64,000 nucleotides of DNA from Streptomyces albiflavescens (GCF_014645835.1 NZ_BMMM01000011.1:124001-188000), one strand, 5' to 3'. Numbered from the stretch's first letter, positions 48,500 through 57,292 are shown. A program made the numbers and translations. Notes: generated by a model not told the origin, from the sequence alone.

Positions 48500-48578
48500 T
48501 GATTTGCGGTATATATCTGCCTAACGTGCGAAAAAGCTTGAACGCATTCGTTCGGGCAATGTCTCCGAAGGGGAAGAC
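48500..48578 (+). promoter_or_regulatory. hupS promoter region
   Basis: The AT-richest intergenic stretch nearby: GTTTGATTTGCGGTATATAT at about 48498-48517, then an inverted repeat GAACG-CATT-CGTTC (48540-48553) and AAGGGGAAG as ribosome site. The promoter elements are not assigned with certainty. Confidence 0.4.
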
Positions 48579-49220
48579 GTGAACAAGGCGCAGCTCGTAG
48601 AAGCGATTGCCGACAAGGTCGGCGGGCGTCAGCAGGCCGCCGACGCGGTCGACGCAGTACTGGACGCCATCGTCCGTGCAGTTGTCGGCGGGGACCGGGT
48701 CTCGGTCACCGGCTTCGGTTCCTTCGAGAAGGTCGACCGTCCGGCCCGTTACGCCCGCAACCCGCAGACCGGGGAGCGCGTTCGGGTCAAGAAGACCTCT
48801 GTGCCGCGCTTCCGCGCGGGTCAGGGCTTCAAGGACCTGGTGAGCGGCTCGAAGAAGCTCCCGCGTGGCGGCGAGGTCGCCGTCAAGAAGGCGCCCAAGG
48901 GCAGCCTGACCGGCGGAGCCGCCGCCACGGTCAAGAAGGCCGCGGCCAAGAAGGCCGCCGCGAAGAAGGTCACGGCGAAGAAGGTCACGGCGAAGAAGGT
49001 CACCGCCAAGAAGACCACCGCGGCCGCGAAGAAGGTCACGGCGAAGAAGACGACCGCCAAGAAGACCACCGCGGCCGCCAAGAAGACCGCGGCGAAGAAG
49101 ACGACCGCCAAGAAGGCGACGGCCAAGAAGGCCCCGGCGAAGAAGGCGACGGCCAAGAAGGCCCCCGCCAAGAAGTCGACGGCTCGCAAGACCACCGCCA
49201 AGAAGGCCACCGCCCGCTAA
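48579..49220 (+). CDS. hupS: HU-family nucleoid protein with lysine-rich tail
   Basis: 213 residues. Residues 1-90 are a complete HU domain (MNKAQLVEAIADKVGG, SVTGFGSFEKVDRPARYARN, the DNA-binding arm). The tail from about 95 consists of tandem units of the type AKKxTAKK/AAKK, like histone H1. This is the HupS architecture, active during Streptomyces sporulation. GTG start at 48579 after AAGGGGAAG. The repeated AAG-AAG-(GCC/ACC/GTC) codons form a 270-base low-complexity DNA stretch (about 48930-49215) prone to length change. Confidence 0.96.
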   Translation: MNKAQLVEAIADKVGGRQQAADAVDAVLDAIVRAVVGGDRVSVTGFGSFEKVDRPARYARNPQTGERVRVKKTSVPRFRAGQGFKDLVSGSKKLPRGGEVAVKKAPKGSLTGGAAATVKKAAAKKAAAKKVTAKKVTAKKVTAKKTTAAAKKVTAKKTTAKKTTAAAKKTAAKKTTAKKATAKKAPAKKATAKKAPAKKSTARKTTAKKATAR

Positions 49221-49243
49221 TCGGCAGGGGCGCAGGGGCGACT

Positions 49244-49288
49244 CACGCGCCGGGCCGGGTTTCCCTCGGGAGCCCGGCCCGCGGCGTG
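49244..49288 (+). terminator. hupS terminator
   Basis: CGGGCCGGG (49251-49259) pairs with CCCGGCCCG (49273-49281), extended by an outer CACGC/GCGTG. It also faces the convergent small gene. Confidence 0.7.
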
Positions 49289-49298
49289 TGCGCGCCGC

Positions 49299-49502
49299 CT
49301 AGAGCGTCTGCAGGGTGACGAGGGTGATCCGGAGGGCCTCGCCCTCGCCCTCGGTCTCGATACGCACCCGCTGACCCGGGCGCAGCAGCCGCAGCCCGCC
49401 GGCGTCGAACGCCGGGCCGTCGAAGGGCACCGGGGTGCCGTCGTCGAGCAGCACCTGGCCGCTACGGGTCTCGGGGTCGTACGTGTACGCGGTCGCCTGC
49501 AT
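49299..49502 (-). CDS. Small OB-fold-like protein
   Basis: 67 residues. The pattern SGQVLLDDGTPVPFDGPAF followed by GGLRLLRPGQRVRIE resembles a cold-shock-like beta-barrel core (GxVxxDDGxxVxF...LxxGQxVxF) but lacks the RNP aromatic motifs. It could be a small nucleic-acid-associated protein; not certain. Conserved next to hupS and cofC in Streptomyces (recalled). ATG at 49502. Confidence 0.7.
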   Translation of the reverse strand: MQATAYTYDPETRSGQVLLDDGTPVPFDGPAFDAGGLRLLRPGQRVRIETEGEGEALRITLVTLQTL

Positions 49503-49600
49503 AGGGGGCAGCCTACGGGCCCCCAACGGGCGCGGGGCTCTGACCCGGGACGCTCCGCCGCGAGGGCACACCACGGACGGCCCGCGGCGTGCGAACCCGC

Positions 49601-50239
49601 CTACTGCCCGGGAATCAGCAACCGCGCCGCCGCTTCCGCCGTACGCGGCCCCACCCCCAGCGCCAGCGCCACCCGCAGATCGCCCCCGGTGTCCACGTCC
49701 TGCCGTACGGAATCCACGGCGTCCAGCCTGAGTTCCATGGCGCCCGAGGCGCGGTGGCGGGCCCGGGAATCCGTACCGAAGATCGGAAGCAATTCCCGGC
49801 CCGGTCCGGCGGCCAGCAGAGTTGTGCCGATTGCGGCGGCATCCGGCAGAAATGCGCGAGGGAATTCCGCGGCCGCGTCGAGTACCCGCCCCAATTCCGC
49901 GGACCGCAGGGCGGGAAGATCGGCGTTGAGGGCCGCGACGGCATCGTCGGGGCGCCAGGACCGTACGACCTCCGCTCCGTGCGCCAACGCGGCGTTCAGG
50001 CCGCCGCCCGGCTCGTCCGGGAGGATCCGGGCGCCGAGCGCGGCCAGCTCCCGTCCGGCGAGGGCGTCGTCCGTGACTACCGCCACATCGCGGACCGCCG
50101 CGCAGGCCAGCGCGGCCGCCACGGTGTCCTGTGCGAAGGCGAGGGCGAGCCCGGGGCGCAGTCCGTCGGCGGCCGTGTCGGCCAGCCTGCTCTTGGCCCG
50201 CGCCAGGGGTTTGAGGGGTACGACCACAGTCCACCGCAC
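49601..50239 (-). CDS. cofC: Phosphoenolpyruvate/2-phospholactate guanylyltransferase
   Basis: 212 residues. CofC (FbiD in actinobacteria) joins GTP with phosphoenolpyruvate or 2-phospholactate in coenzyme F420 synthesis. Nucleotidyltransferase fold: VVVPLKPLARAKSRLA at the start, ALNADLPALR with the metal-binding Asp, GTTLLAAGPG. The GTG at 50239 follows GGAGGG. Transcribed alone, divergent from the plsC-gpsA operon. Confidence 0.92.
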   Translation of the reverse strand: MRWTVVVPLKPLARAKSRLADTAADGLRPGLALAFAQDTVAAALACAAVRDVAVVTDDALAGRELAALGARILPDEPGGGLNAALAHGAEVVRSWRPDDAVAALNADLPALRSAELGRVLDAAAEFPRAFLPDAAAIGTTLLAAGPGRELLPIFGTDSRARHRASGAMELRLDAVDSVRQDVDTGGDLRVALALGVGPRTAEAAARLLIPGQ

Positions 50240-50383
50240 CAGCGTTCCGCCCTCCCTTGTCGCGCCCCATTGTGACCCGGACGCCCTGGCGCTCCGGACG
50301 CCGGGGCGTACCGTGTCCTCGACAGACAGGCGGCCTGGGGCGACACTTGTGCGGCCCCCCAGGCCCTAGAGGAAGGTGTCCGC

Positions 50384-51160
50384 GTGCCCCGCCGCAGAAT
50401 CGGCTTCTGGTACCGCTTCGCAGCGGTCCTCTGCAAACCGCCGCTGGTGGTTCTGATCAAGCGGGACTGGCGCGGAATGGAGAACATTCCGACTGAGGGC
50501 GGATTTATCACCGCGGTGAACCACAATTCGCATGTGGACCCCTTCGCGTATGCGCACTATCAGTACAACACGGGGCGTGTTCCGCGATTCCTGGCGAAGG
50601 CGGGCCTTTTCAAGAAGGGATTCGTGGGGGCCGCGATGCGCGGCACCGGACAGATCCCCGTCTACCGCGAGAGCACCGACGCGCTGAGCGCCTTCCGGGC
50701 CGCGATCGACGCCGTGGAGCGCGGCGAGTGCGTCGCGTTCTACCCCGAGGGCACCCTCACCCGCGACCCCGACGGCTGGCCGATGACCGGCAAGACGGGT
50801 GCCGCGCGGGTCGCGCTGCAGACCAAGTGCCCGGTGATTCCGGTTGCCCAGTGGGGCGCCAACGAACTGCTGCCCCCGTATGCCAAGAAGCCCAACCTCC
50901 TTCCGCGCAAGACCCACCACGTGCTCGCCGGTCCGCCGGTGGACCTCTCGCGCTTCTACGACAAGGAGATGAGCCCGGACCTCCTGAAGGAGGCCACCGA
51001 GGTCATCATGGCCGCCATCACCGCGCAACTGGAGCAGATCCGCGGCGAGAGGGCGCCCGAGAAGGCGTACGACCCCCGCGAGGTGCGCATCGCACAGCGC
51101 CGCAGGGCGGCGGCGAAGGAAAAAGCACAGGCACAGCAGGAAGAGGGGCAGGGCGCGTGA
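50384..51160 (+). CDS. plsC: 1-acyl-sn-glycerol-3-phosphate acyltransferase
   Basis: 258 residues, membrane-associated. Acyltransferase motifs are NHNSHVD (46-52; His47 and Asp52), the Arg-containing motif III FYPEGTLTR and KTGAARVAL. It makes phosphatidic acid from lysophosphatidic acid. The tail is charged (RRRAAAKEKAQAQQEE). The GTG at 50384 follows GAGGAAGG. The stop overlaps the gpsA start by four bases, coupling two steps of glycerolipid synthesis. Confidence 0.92.
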   Translation: MPRRRIGFWYRFAAVLCKPPLVVLIKRDWRGMENIPTEGGFITAVNHNSHVDPFAYAHYQYNTGRVPRFLAKAGLFKKGFVGAAMRGTGQIPVYRESTDALSAFRAAIDAVERGECVAFYPEGTLTRDPDGWPMTGKTGAARVALQTKCPVIPVAQWGANELLPPYAKKPNLLPRKTHHVLAGPPVDLSRFYDKEMSPDLLKEATEVIMAAITAQLEQIRGERAPEKAYDPREVRIAQRRRAAAKEKAQAQQEEGQGA

Positions 51161-52167
51161 GCAAGCCGGTCAAGGCGGCCGTCTTCGGGACCGGATCGTG
51201 GGGCACGGCGTTCGGCATGGTGCTCGCCGACGCGGGGTGCGACGTCACCCTGTGGGGGCGCCGTGGCGAACTCGCCGCGGCGGTCAACTCCACCCGGACG
51301 AACCCGGACTACCTGCCCGGTGTCGAACTTCCCGAGAATCTGCGGGCCACCTCCGATCCTGCCGAGGCCGCCGCGGACGCCGACTTCACGGTCCTCGCGG
51401 TGCCGTCGCAGACGCTGCGCGGAAATCTCGCGGAATGGGTGCCGCTGCTCGCCCCCGAGACTGTCCTCGTCTCCCTCATGAAGGGCGTCGAACTCGGCTC
51501 CACCATGCGGATGAGCGAGGTGATCGAGGACGTCGCCAAGGTCGGCGCGGACCGTATCGCCGTGGTCACCGGGCCCAACCTCGCCCGGGAGATCGCCGCG
51601 CGGATGCCGGCCGCCGCCGTGGTCGCCTGCCGCTCCGAAGCGGTAGCGCAGCGCCTCCAGTCCGCCTGCCACACGCCGTACTTCCGCCCGTACACCAACA
51701 CCGACGTGGTGGGCTGCGAACTCGGCGGCGCCGTCAAGAACGTGATCGGTCTCGCCGTCGGCATCGCGGACGGCATGGGTCTCGGCGACAACGCCAAGGG
51801 CTCGCTCATCACACGCGGGCTCGCGGAGACCACCCGGCTCGGGCTCGCCATGGGCGCCGACCCGATGACGTTCTCCGGACTCGCCGGCCTCGGCGACCTG
51901 GTGGCCACCTGCTCCTCGCCGCTGTCGCGCAACCACACGTTCGGCATCAACCTCGGCAAGGGCATGACCCTCCAGGAGACCATCTCGGTCACCAAGCAGA
52001 CCGCCGAGGGCGTCAAGTCCTGTGAGTCCGTGCTGGATCTGGCCCGCAGGCACGGTGTCGACATGCCCATCACGGAGACCGTCGTCGGCATCGTCCACGA
52101 GGGCAAGCCGCCGGTCGTCGCTCTCAAGGAGCTGATGGGGCGCAGCGCGAAGTCCGAGCGCCGCTGA
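51157..52167 (+). CDS. gpsA: NAD(P)H-dependent glycerol-3-phosphate dehydrogenase
   Basis: 336 residues. Rossmann domain with GTGSWGTAF (10-18), catalytic Lys in GAVKNVIGLAVG, C-terminal helical domain with SPLSRNHTFG. It reduces dihydroxyacetone phosphate to glycerol-3-phosphate, the substrate for PlsB/PlsC. GTG start overlapping plsC. The 138-base gap to ddl holds an 11-base direct repeat, CTCGTACGACG, at 52197 and 52232. Confidence 0.96.
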   Translation: MSKPVKAAVFGTGSWGTAFGMVLADAGCDVTLWGRRGELAAAVNSTRTNPDYLPGVELPENLRATSDPAEAAADADFTVLAVPSQTLRGNLAEWVPLLAPETVLVSLMKGVELGSTMRMSEVIEDVAKVGADRIAVVTGPNLAREIAARMPAAAVVACRSEAVAQRLQSACHTPYFRPYTNTDVVGCELGGAVKNVIGLAVGIADGMGLGDNAKGSLITRGLAETTRLGLAMGADPMTFSGLAGLGDLVATCSSPLSRNHTFGINLGKGMTLQETISVTKQTAEGVKSCESVLDLARRHGVDMPITETVVGIVHEGKPPVVALKELMGRSAKSERR

Positions 52168-52305
52168 ACCATCAGCCGCGCGACGCCCTGCGACGGCTCG
52201 TACGACGTCGGGAATCAACGCTGTGCGACCACTCGTACGACGCTGAGCAATGGCCCCGGTGGGGCGCTGACTCACCGCCGTACCAACGGGTACTCTCAAC
52301 GCGAT

Positions 52306-53463
52306 ATGAGCACCGAGAACCTCCCCCAGAGCCCTGAGCAGCCGCCTCGCAAGCCGCGTGTGGCCGTCGTCTTCGGCGGCCGCAGCTCCGAACACGGGAT
52401 CTCCGTGGTGACGGCCGGCGCGGTGCTGCGCGCCATCGACCGTACGAAGTACGACGTCCTGCCGATCGGCATCACCCGGGACGGCCGTTGGGCACTCACC
52501 GCCGACGAGCCGGAACGAATGGCCATCATCGACCGGCAGCAGCCGAACGTCGAGCAGCTCGCCGAGTCGAGCGAGGGCGGCGTGGTGCTCCCCCTCGACC
52601 CGGCCGACCGCGAAGTGGTCTACAGCGAGCCCGGATCGGTCCCCAAGGCCCTGGGCGAGGTCGACGTCGTCTTCCCCATGCTGCACGGCCCGTACGGCGA
52701 GGACGGCACCCTCCAGGGCCTCCTGGAGCTCTCCGGGGTCCCGTACGTGGGTTCGGGCGTGCTCGCCTCGGCCGTCGGCCAGGACAAGGAGTACATGAAG
52801 CGGGTGTTCACCTCCTTCGGGCTGAAGGTCGGCCCGTACGTGGTGATCCGGCCCCGCGAGTGGGAGCTCGACCCGGCCGTGGCCCGCAAGAAGATCATCG
52901 ACTTCGCGGGCGACCACGGCTGGCCGCTGTTCGTGAAGCCCGCGCGTGCGGGGTCGTCCTTCGGCATCACCAAGGTCGACTCCTTCGAAGGCCTCGACGA
53001 GGCGATCGAGGAGGCCCAGCGGCACGACCCGAAGATCATCGTGGAGGCGCTGCTGCGCGGCCGCGAGATCGAGTGCGGGGTGCTGGAGTTCGAGGACGGG
53101 CCGCGCGCCTCCGTCCCCGCGGAGATTCCGCCCGTGCAGTCCCACGACTTCTACGACTTCGAGGCGAAGTACATCGACTCGGCGTCCGGGATCGTGCCCG
53201 CGCCGCTCACCGAGGAGCAGACGGCCGAGGTGCGGCGGCTGGCCGTCGAGGCCTTCGACGCTGCGTCCTGCGAGGGGCTCGTCCGCGCGGACTTCTTCCT
53301 CACCGAGGACGGCGAGTTCGTGATCAACGAGATCAACACGATGCCGGGCTTCACGCCGATCTCCATGTACCCGCGCATGTGGCAGGAGACGGGCGTCAGT
53401 TACCCGGAGTTGGTGGACCGCCTGGTCCAGGCGGCGCTGCGACGGTCGACCGGGCTGCGCTGA
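52306..53463 (+). CDS. ddl: D-alanine--D-alanine ligase
   Basis: 385 residues, ATP-grasp. VVFGGRSSEHGISV (20-33), ATP-binding FVKPARAGSSFGI, metal-binding INEINTMPGFT. It makes the D-Ala-D-Ala terminus of peptidoglycan; length and motifs are of the normal housekeeping type, with DKEYMKRVF in the substrate-selecting region and no sign of a VanA-type D-Lac ligase. Has its own promoter region after gpsA. Confidence 0.95.
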   Translation: MSTENLPQSPEQPPRKPRVAVVFGGRSSEHGISVVTAGAVLRAIDRTKYDVLPIGITRDGRWALTADEPERMAIIDRQQPNVEQLAESSEGGVVLPLDPADREVVYSEPGSVPKALGEVDVVFPMLHGPYGEDGTLQGLLELSGVPYVGSGVLASAVGQDKEYMKRVFTSFGLKVGPYVVIRPREWELDPAVARKKIIDFAGDHGWPLFVKPARAGSSFGITKVDSFEGLDEAIEEAQRHDPKIIVEALLRGREIECGVLEFEDGPRASVPAEIPPVQSHDFYDFEAKYIDSASGIVPAPLTEEQTAEVRRLAVEAFDAASCEGLVRADFFLTEDGEFVINEINTMPGFTPISMYPRMWQETGVSYPELVDRLVQAALRRSTGLR

Positions 53464-53484
53464 GCGCCCCGCACCGCCCTCGTG

Positions 53485-53985
53485 TCAGTTGGCGATCCCC
53501 TTGGGGATCGCCTTCTTGATGGAGGCGGCCATGTCGACCAGCATGCCGGAGGTGTCCCGCCCCTTGGGTACGGTCACCTCGACGTACGCGCTGCGGTTCG
53601 CGGTGGTGAAGCGGTTCGACCCGTCGTCCCGCTTCTCCATCAGCCAGTCGACGCCGTTCACGGTGCCACCGATCGCCTTCCTGTCGTCGCCGAGCGCCAC
53701 CTTCGGATCAGTCATCTTCGGAGGCCGCTCGACACCGCAGCGCAGTATGATCGCCGGGCTTCCCCAGCCCGCGGTCAGCGCGGACCGGGGCTCGGGATCC
53801 TTGCGGCCGAGGCCGTCCACCTTCCGCGGCAGCACCTTGTCCAGGTTCTGGCACAGCTTGGTGACCTTCGCGTTCGGGCTCGGAACCGAGACCGAGGCGT
53901 TGTCGTCTGCTGAGGAGCAGCCCGCAATCGTGATCAGCATCGCGAGGGCGGGCAGGCCGAGGAGCCGGTGACGGAAGAAGTTCAC
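53485..53985 (-). CDS. DUF3515 lipoprotein
   Basis: 166 residues. Signal peptide with lipobox IAGC (Cys23), then the DUF3515 domain (VTKLCQNLDKVLPRKVDGLG, WGSPAIILRCGVERP, NGVDWL). Function unknown; conserved next to ddl in actinobacteria. The last codons contain a strong hairpin (GGCGATCCCC/GGGGATCGCC, 53491-53512) that may terminate both this gene and ddl. Confidence 0.88.
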   Translation of the reverse strand: MNFFRHRLLGLPALAMLITIAGCSSADDNASVSVPSPNAKVTKLCQNLDKVLPRKVDGLGRKDPEPRSALTAGWGSPAIILRCGVERPPKMTDPKVALGDDRKAIGGTVNGVDWLMEKRDDGSNRFTTANRSAYVEVTVPKGRDTSGMLVDMAASIKKAIPKGIAN

Positions 53986-54005
53986 CGGCCAAGGGTAGAC
54001 GGGGG

Positions 54006-54239
54006 CTACAGGTGCACGACCGGGCAGGTCAGGGTGCGGGTGATGCCGTCCACTTGCTGGACCTTCGCGACCACCATGCGACCGAGGTCATCGACTGTGT
54101 CAGCCTGGGCGCGCACGATGACGTCGTACGGTCCTGTCACGTCCTCGGCCTGGATCACCCCCGGGATCTTGCTGATCGTCTCGGCGACGGTCGACGCTTT
54201 GCCGACCTCCGTCTGGATCAGGATGTACGCCTGTACCAC
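54006..54239 (-). CDS. Stand-alone AsnC/Lrp ligand-binding (RAM) domain protein
   Basis: 77 residues. Consists only of the regulatory (RAM) domain of Lrp/AsnC regulators (VQAYILIQTEVGKASTVAET, VTGPYDVIVRAQADTVDDL), with no DNA-binding part. Such proteins bind amino acids and may modulate full-length Lrp partners. The GTG at 54239 follows GGAGG. Divergent from thiL. Confidence 0.88.
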   Translation of the reverse strand: MVQAYILIQTEVGKASTVAETISKIPGVIQAEDVTGPYDVIVRAQADTVDDLGRMVVAKVQQVDGITRTLTCPVVHL

Positions 54240-54363
54240 GGAACCTCCAGGGCGGCCACGAGGATCATGTGGGGAAAAGGAACGCCACGGTATCGCGTTG
54301 CCGCTCGCCGCGGGGAGACCCGCGGTGACTGGGGCTTGCGCGCCGGGGTGCACGGACTGCACA

Positions 54364-54378
54364 AGTTGACGGTCAACT
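54364..54378. promoter_or_regulatory. Palindrome upstream of thiL
   Basis: AGTTGAC-G-GTCAACT: a perfect 7-base inverted repeat with one central base. It contains TTGACG, which can serve as a -35 for thiL. The gap between the RAM gene and thiL holds no gene. Confidence 0.45.
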
Positions 54379-54445
54379 CGACCGTACCGACTACGGAGAC
54401 GGCTCGCGACCGGGCACGAGCAGCGACAGAGGGAGCACGACGATC

Positions 54446-55411
54446 ATGAAGGGCACCGTGGGCGAGTTGGGGGAGTTCGGGCTCATCCGAGAGCTCACCT
54501 CGCGCCTCACCACCACCCCGGCGGTCCGGGTCGGCCCCGGCGACGACGCCGCGGTGGTGGCCGCGCCCGACCGCAGGGTCGTGGCGAGCACCGACATCCT
54601 CCTGGAGGGACGGCACTTCCGCCGCGACTGGTCCACCGCGTACGACGTGGGGCGCAAGGCGGCCGCGCAGAACCTCGCGGACATCGCGGCGATGGGCGCC
54701 GTACCGACCGCGCTGCTGCTCGGCCTGGTCGTCCCGGCCGAACTCCCGGCCACCTGGCCCTCCGAGCTGATGGACGGGCTGCGCGACGAATGCCAGGTCG
54801 CCGGTGCGGCCGTGGTCGGCGGCGATGTCGTACGCGGTGACACGATCACCATCGCGATCACCGCGCTCGGCGATCTGCGCAACCACGAGCCGGTCACCCG
54901 GGCCGGCGCCCAGCCCGGTGACGTCGTCGCCGTGACGGGCTGGCTGGGCTGGTCGGCGGCCGGGTACGCGGTGCTCTCACGGGGCTTCCGCTCGCCGCGC
55001 GCCTTCGTGGAGGCCCACCGGCGTCCCGAACCGCCGTATCACGCGGGTCCCGCGGCGGCCGGGCTCGGCGCGACCTCGATGACGGACGTCAGCGACGGGC
55101 TGATCGCCGACCTCGGGCACATTGCCGAGGCCAGCAAGGTGCGCATCGACGTCCGCTCCGGCGACATCGACGTCCCCTCCCAGATGAACGACATCGGGCA
55201 GGCCGTCGGCGTCGACCCCCTCCAGTGGGTGCTCACCGGCGGCGAGGACCACGCGATCGTCGCGACGTTCCCGCCGGACGTGAAGCTGCCCGCCCGCTGG
55301 AAGGTGATCGGCGAGGTGCTCAACCCGTCGGCGTTGCCGCAGGTCACGGTGGACGGGGCGCCCTGGACGAGCAAGGGCGGGTGGGACCACTTCGGGGACA
55401 TCGAGTCGTGA
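54446..55411 (+). CDS. thiL: Thiamine-monophosphate kinase
   Basis: 321 residues. It phosphorylates thiamine monophosphate to the active diphosphate. AIR-synthase-like fold: VGPGDDAAVV (29-38) for Mg/ATP, STDILLEGRHFR, NLADIAAMGA, DVSDGLIADL and TGGEDHAIV. GGGAG precedes the ATG. The stop overlaps a thiD-like start by four bases, but that gene is broken. Confidence 0.95.
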   Translation: MKGTVGELGEFGLIRELTSRLTTTPAVRVGPGDDAAVVAAPDRRVVASTDILLEGRHFRRDWSTAYDVGRKAAAQNLADIAAMGAVPTALLLGLVVPAELPATWPSELMDGLRDECQVAGAAVVGGDVVRGDTITIAITALGDLRNHEPVTRAGAQPGDVVAVTGWLGWSAAGYAVLSRGFRSPRAFVEAHRRPEPPYHAGPAAAGLGATSMTDVSDGLIADLGHIAEASKVRIDVRSGDIDVPSQMNDIGQAVGVDPLQWVLTGGEDHAIVATFPPDVKLPARWKVIGEVLNPSALPQVTVDGAPWTSKGGWDHFGDIES

Positions 55412-56023
55412 GCGCACCGCCCAGGGTTTGGCGGTCGCGGGTCCTGACTCCGGTGGCGGGGCCGGGATCCGGGCCGACCTGAAGACGATGCTCGCGCTCG
55501 GGGCGCACGGCATGCGTGTGATCACCGCCGTCACCGCGCAGAACTCCCTCGGCGTACAGGGTGCTTGGGAGTTGCCGTGGACGCCGTGCGCGCCCAGTAC
55601 CGCAGCGTCGTCGACGACATCGGCGTCCAGGCGGTCAAGACCGGTCTGCTCGCCTCGGCCGAACGCGTCGAGGCCGTAGCCGAGTTGATCGGCGCCACGG
55701 ACGCGCCGGCCGTCGACCCGGTCGGCATCTCCCAGCACGGGGATTCGCTGCTCGCCGAGTCGGCCCTCGACTCCGTCCGCACCGAGCTGCTGCCGGTCGC
55801 GACCGTCCCGAACCTCGACCAGGTGGCCCAACTCTCCGGCGTGCGGGTCGAGTCGGAGGAGGATCTCGGGCGAGCCGCGGCGGCCGTGCCGGCGTACGGG
55901 CCGAAGTGGGTTCTGATCAAGGGCGGTCATCTGCCCGGTGACGCCGAGGACTTGCTGACCGACGGCTCCGAGGAACACTGGCTGCGGGCCCCGCGCCACG
56001 ACAACCGGCACACGCACGGCACG
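55408..56023 (+). pseudogene. thiD: thiD (HMP-phosphate kinase) remnant: two frameshifts and lost 3' end
   Basis: Conceptual joining of frames gives a ThiD protein: the GTG overlapping the thiL stop, SAPPRV, then (after one missing base near 55426) AVAGPDSGGGAGIRADLKTM, ALGAHGMRVITAVTAQNSLG and GAWELP. After a second missing base near 55576 it continues VDAVRAQYRSVVDDIGVQAV and KTGLLAS. Small codon losses follow (around AVDPVG and TVPNLD). Homology stops at HTHGT, exactly before the conserved GC(T) step that carries the catalytic Cys, and the next bases belong to the opposite-strand monooxygenase. About 80 C-terminal residues are missing. It cannot encode active ThiD. Confidence 0.85.
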
Positions 56024-56024
56024 T

Positions 56025-57257
56025 TTACGGGCGCGGATACTCCCGCAGCTTGATGTCGGTGGCCGCCTTCTCGGTGAGCTTCTTGAAGAAGCGGGCCAGG
56101 GGGCGGGAGCTGAGGATCCGGTACATCCGGTCGCGGCTGCGGATCCGTCGCTCGGTCGGCGGGGCGAAGAACGGGCCGGCGTTGCCGGAGATCTTCTGGC
56201 AGCCCTTGGCGAAGTCCCGTATCTGCGTCTCGTACTCGGCGAACGCGGTGCGATGGTCGCCGCCCACCAGCGCCAGCTCCCCGGCCAGGACGTACGCGCC
56301 GACGATCGCGACACCGGTGCCCATGCCGCCCATGGTCGCGCCGTATCCGGCGTCCCCGAGCAGCGCCACGCGGCCCTTGGTGAGCCTGTCCACGTGGATC
56401 TGGGCGATCGCGTCGAAGTACAGGTTGTCGGCCTGCTCCAGGGCCTTGAGGACATGCGGCGTGTCCCAGCCCATCCCGGCGAACCGCTCGGCGAGGATCC
56501 GCTTCTGCGCGGAGACGTCCCGGCGGTCGTACTCCAGCTTCTCGGAGCGGAAGACGAGCAGCGCGCCCGCCCGGTCCGGATCGCCGTCGTAGTTGCTGAC
56601 GGAGACCGCCCGGCCCGGCTCGCTGTAGATCTGGCCGGTGCGGTCCAGGCCCAGGTGGTTGGGGATGTCGAAGCCCGCCACATAGTGGTCGAGGAAGCGC
56701 AGATATCGGGACTCGTCCCCGAAGGCCAGGCGGCGGGTGAGGGAGTGCAGTCCGTCGGCGCCCACGACGAGGTCGAAGCGGCGGGGCGCGCCGCGTTCGA
56801 AGGTGACGTCGACGCCTTCGGGGGACTCGGTGAGCGTGGCGACCGAGTCGCCGAAGACATACTCCACGCTGTCCCTGGTGCGCTCGTACATGATCTGAGC
56901 CAGCTCGCCGCGGAAGATCTCCACGTCTCCGCTCATCATCTCGGCCGGCAGGTCGACGCGCGGGCTGCCGTCGGCGTCGACGACCGTCTGGCGGCCCATG
57001 TGGGTCTGTCGGGCGTGGATCTCGTCCCAGATGCCCATGGCGGTCAGGACGGTCCGGTGAACGTGTCCCCGGAAGTCGACCGCGAACCCGCCCTCGCGCA
57101 GGTCGGCGGCCTTCTCGACCACGGTGACGCGGGCGCCGTACCGGGCGAGGCCGAGGGCGAGAGCGGGGCCGGCGATGCTGGCGCCGGAGATCAGGACGTC
57201 GAGGTGGGCGAGTGCGGCGGTGTGGTCGGCCGGCTTGGCGGTGTCCTTGTTCGTCAT
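56025..57257 (-). CDS. FAD-dependent monooxygenase (class A, TetX-like)
   Basis: 410 residues from the ATG at 57257 (a GTG eight codons upstream is possible). FAD dinucleotide fold VLISGASIAGPALALGLARY (25-30 GASIAG), VVGADGLHS in the middle, and GDAGYGATMGGMGTG binding the FAD phosphates. Such enzymes hydroxylate aromatic or polyketide substrates, including antibiotics. It sits between the thiD remnant and a giant regulator on the same strand, 35 bases after the regulator's stop, suggesting co-transcription. Absent from this place in the usual thiL-thiD-rpmB order (recalled), so it came in with the regulator. Confidence 0.88.
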   Translation of the reverse strand: MTNKDTAKPADHTAALAHLDVLISGASIAGPALALGLARYGARVTVVEKAADLREGGFAVDFRGHVHRTVLTAMGIWDEIHARQTHMGRQTVVDADGSPRVDLPAEMMSGDVEIFRGELAQIMYERTRDSVEYVFGDSVATLTESPEGVDVTFERGAPRRFDLVVGADGLHSLTRRLAFGDESRYLRFLDHYVAGFDIPNHLGLDRTGQIYSEPGRAVSVSNYDGDPDRAGALLVFRSEKLEYDRRDVSAQKRILAERFAGMGWDTPHVLKALEQADNLYFDAIAQIHVDRLTKGRVALLGDAGYGATMGGMGTGVAIVGAYVLAGELALVGGDHRTAFAEYETQIRDFAKGCQKISGNAGPFFAPPTERRIRSRDRMYRILSSRPLARFFKKLTEKAATDIKLREYPRP

Positions 57258-57292
57258 GGCCAGGAGCTTCGCCGGAGGCACTGACCACGCTC

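Noticed and set aside
52306..53463. ddl as a vancomycin-resistance type D-Ala-D-Lac ligase
   Set aside because: No vanH/vanX genes adjoin it and its motifs and location are those of the housekeeping enzyme; the M15-like protein at 21902 is unlinked.
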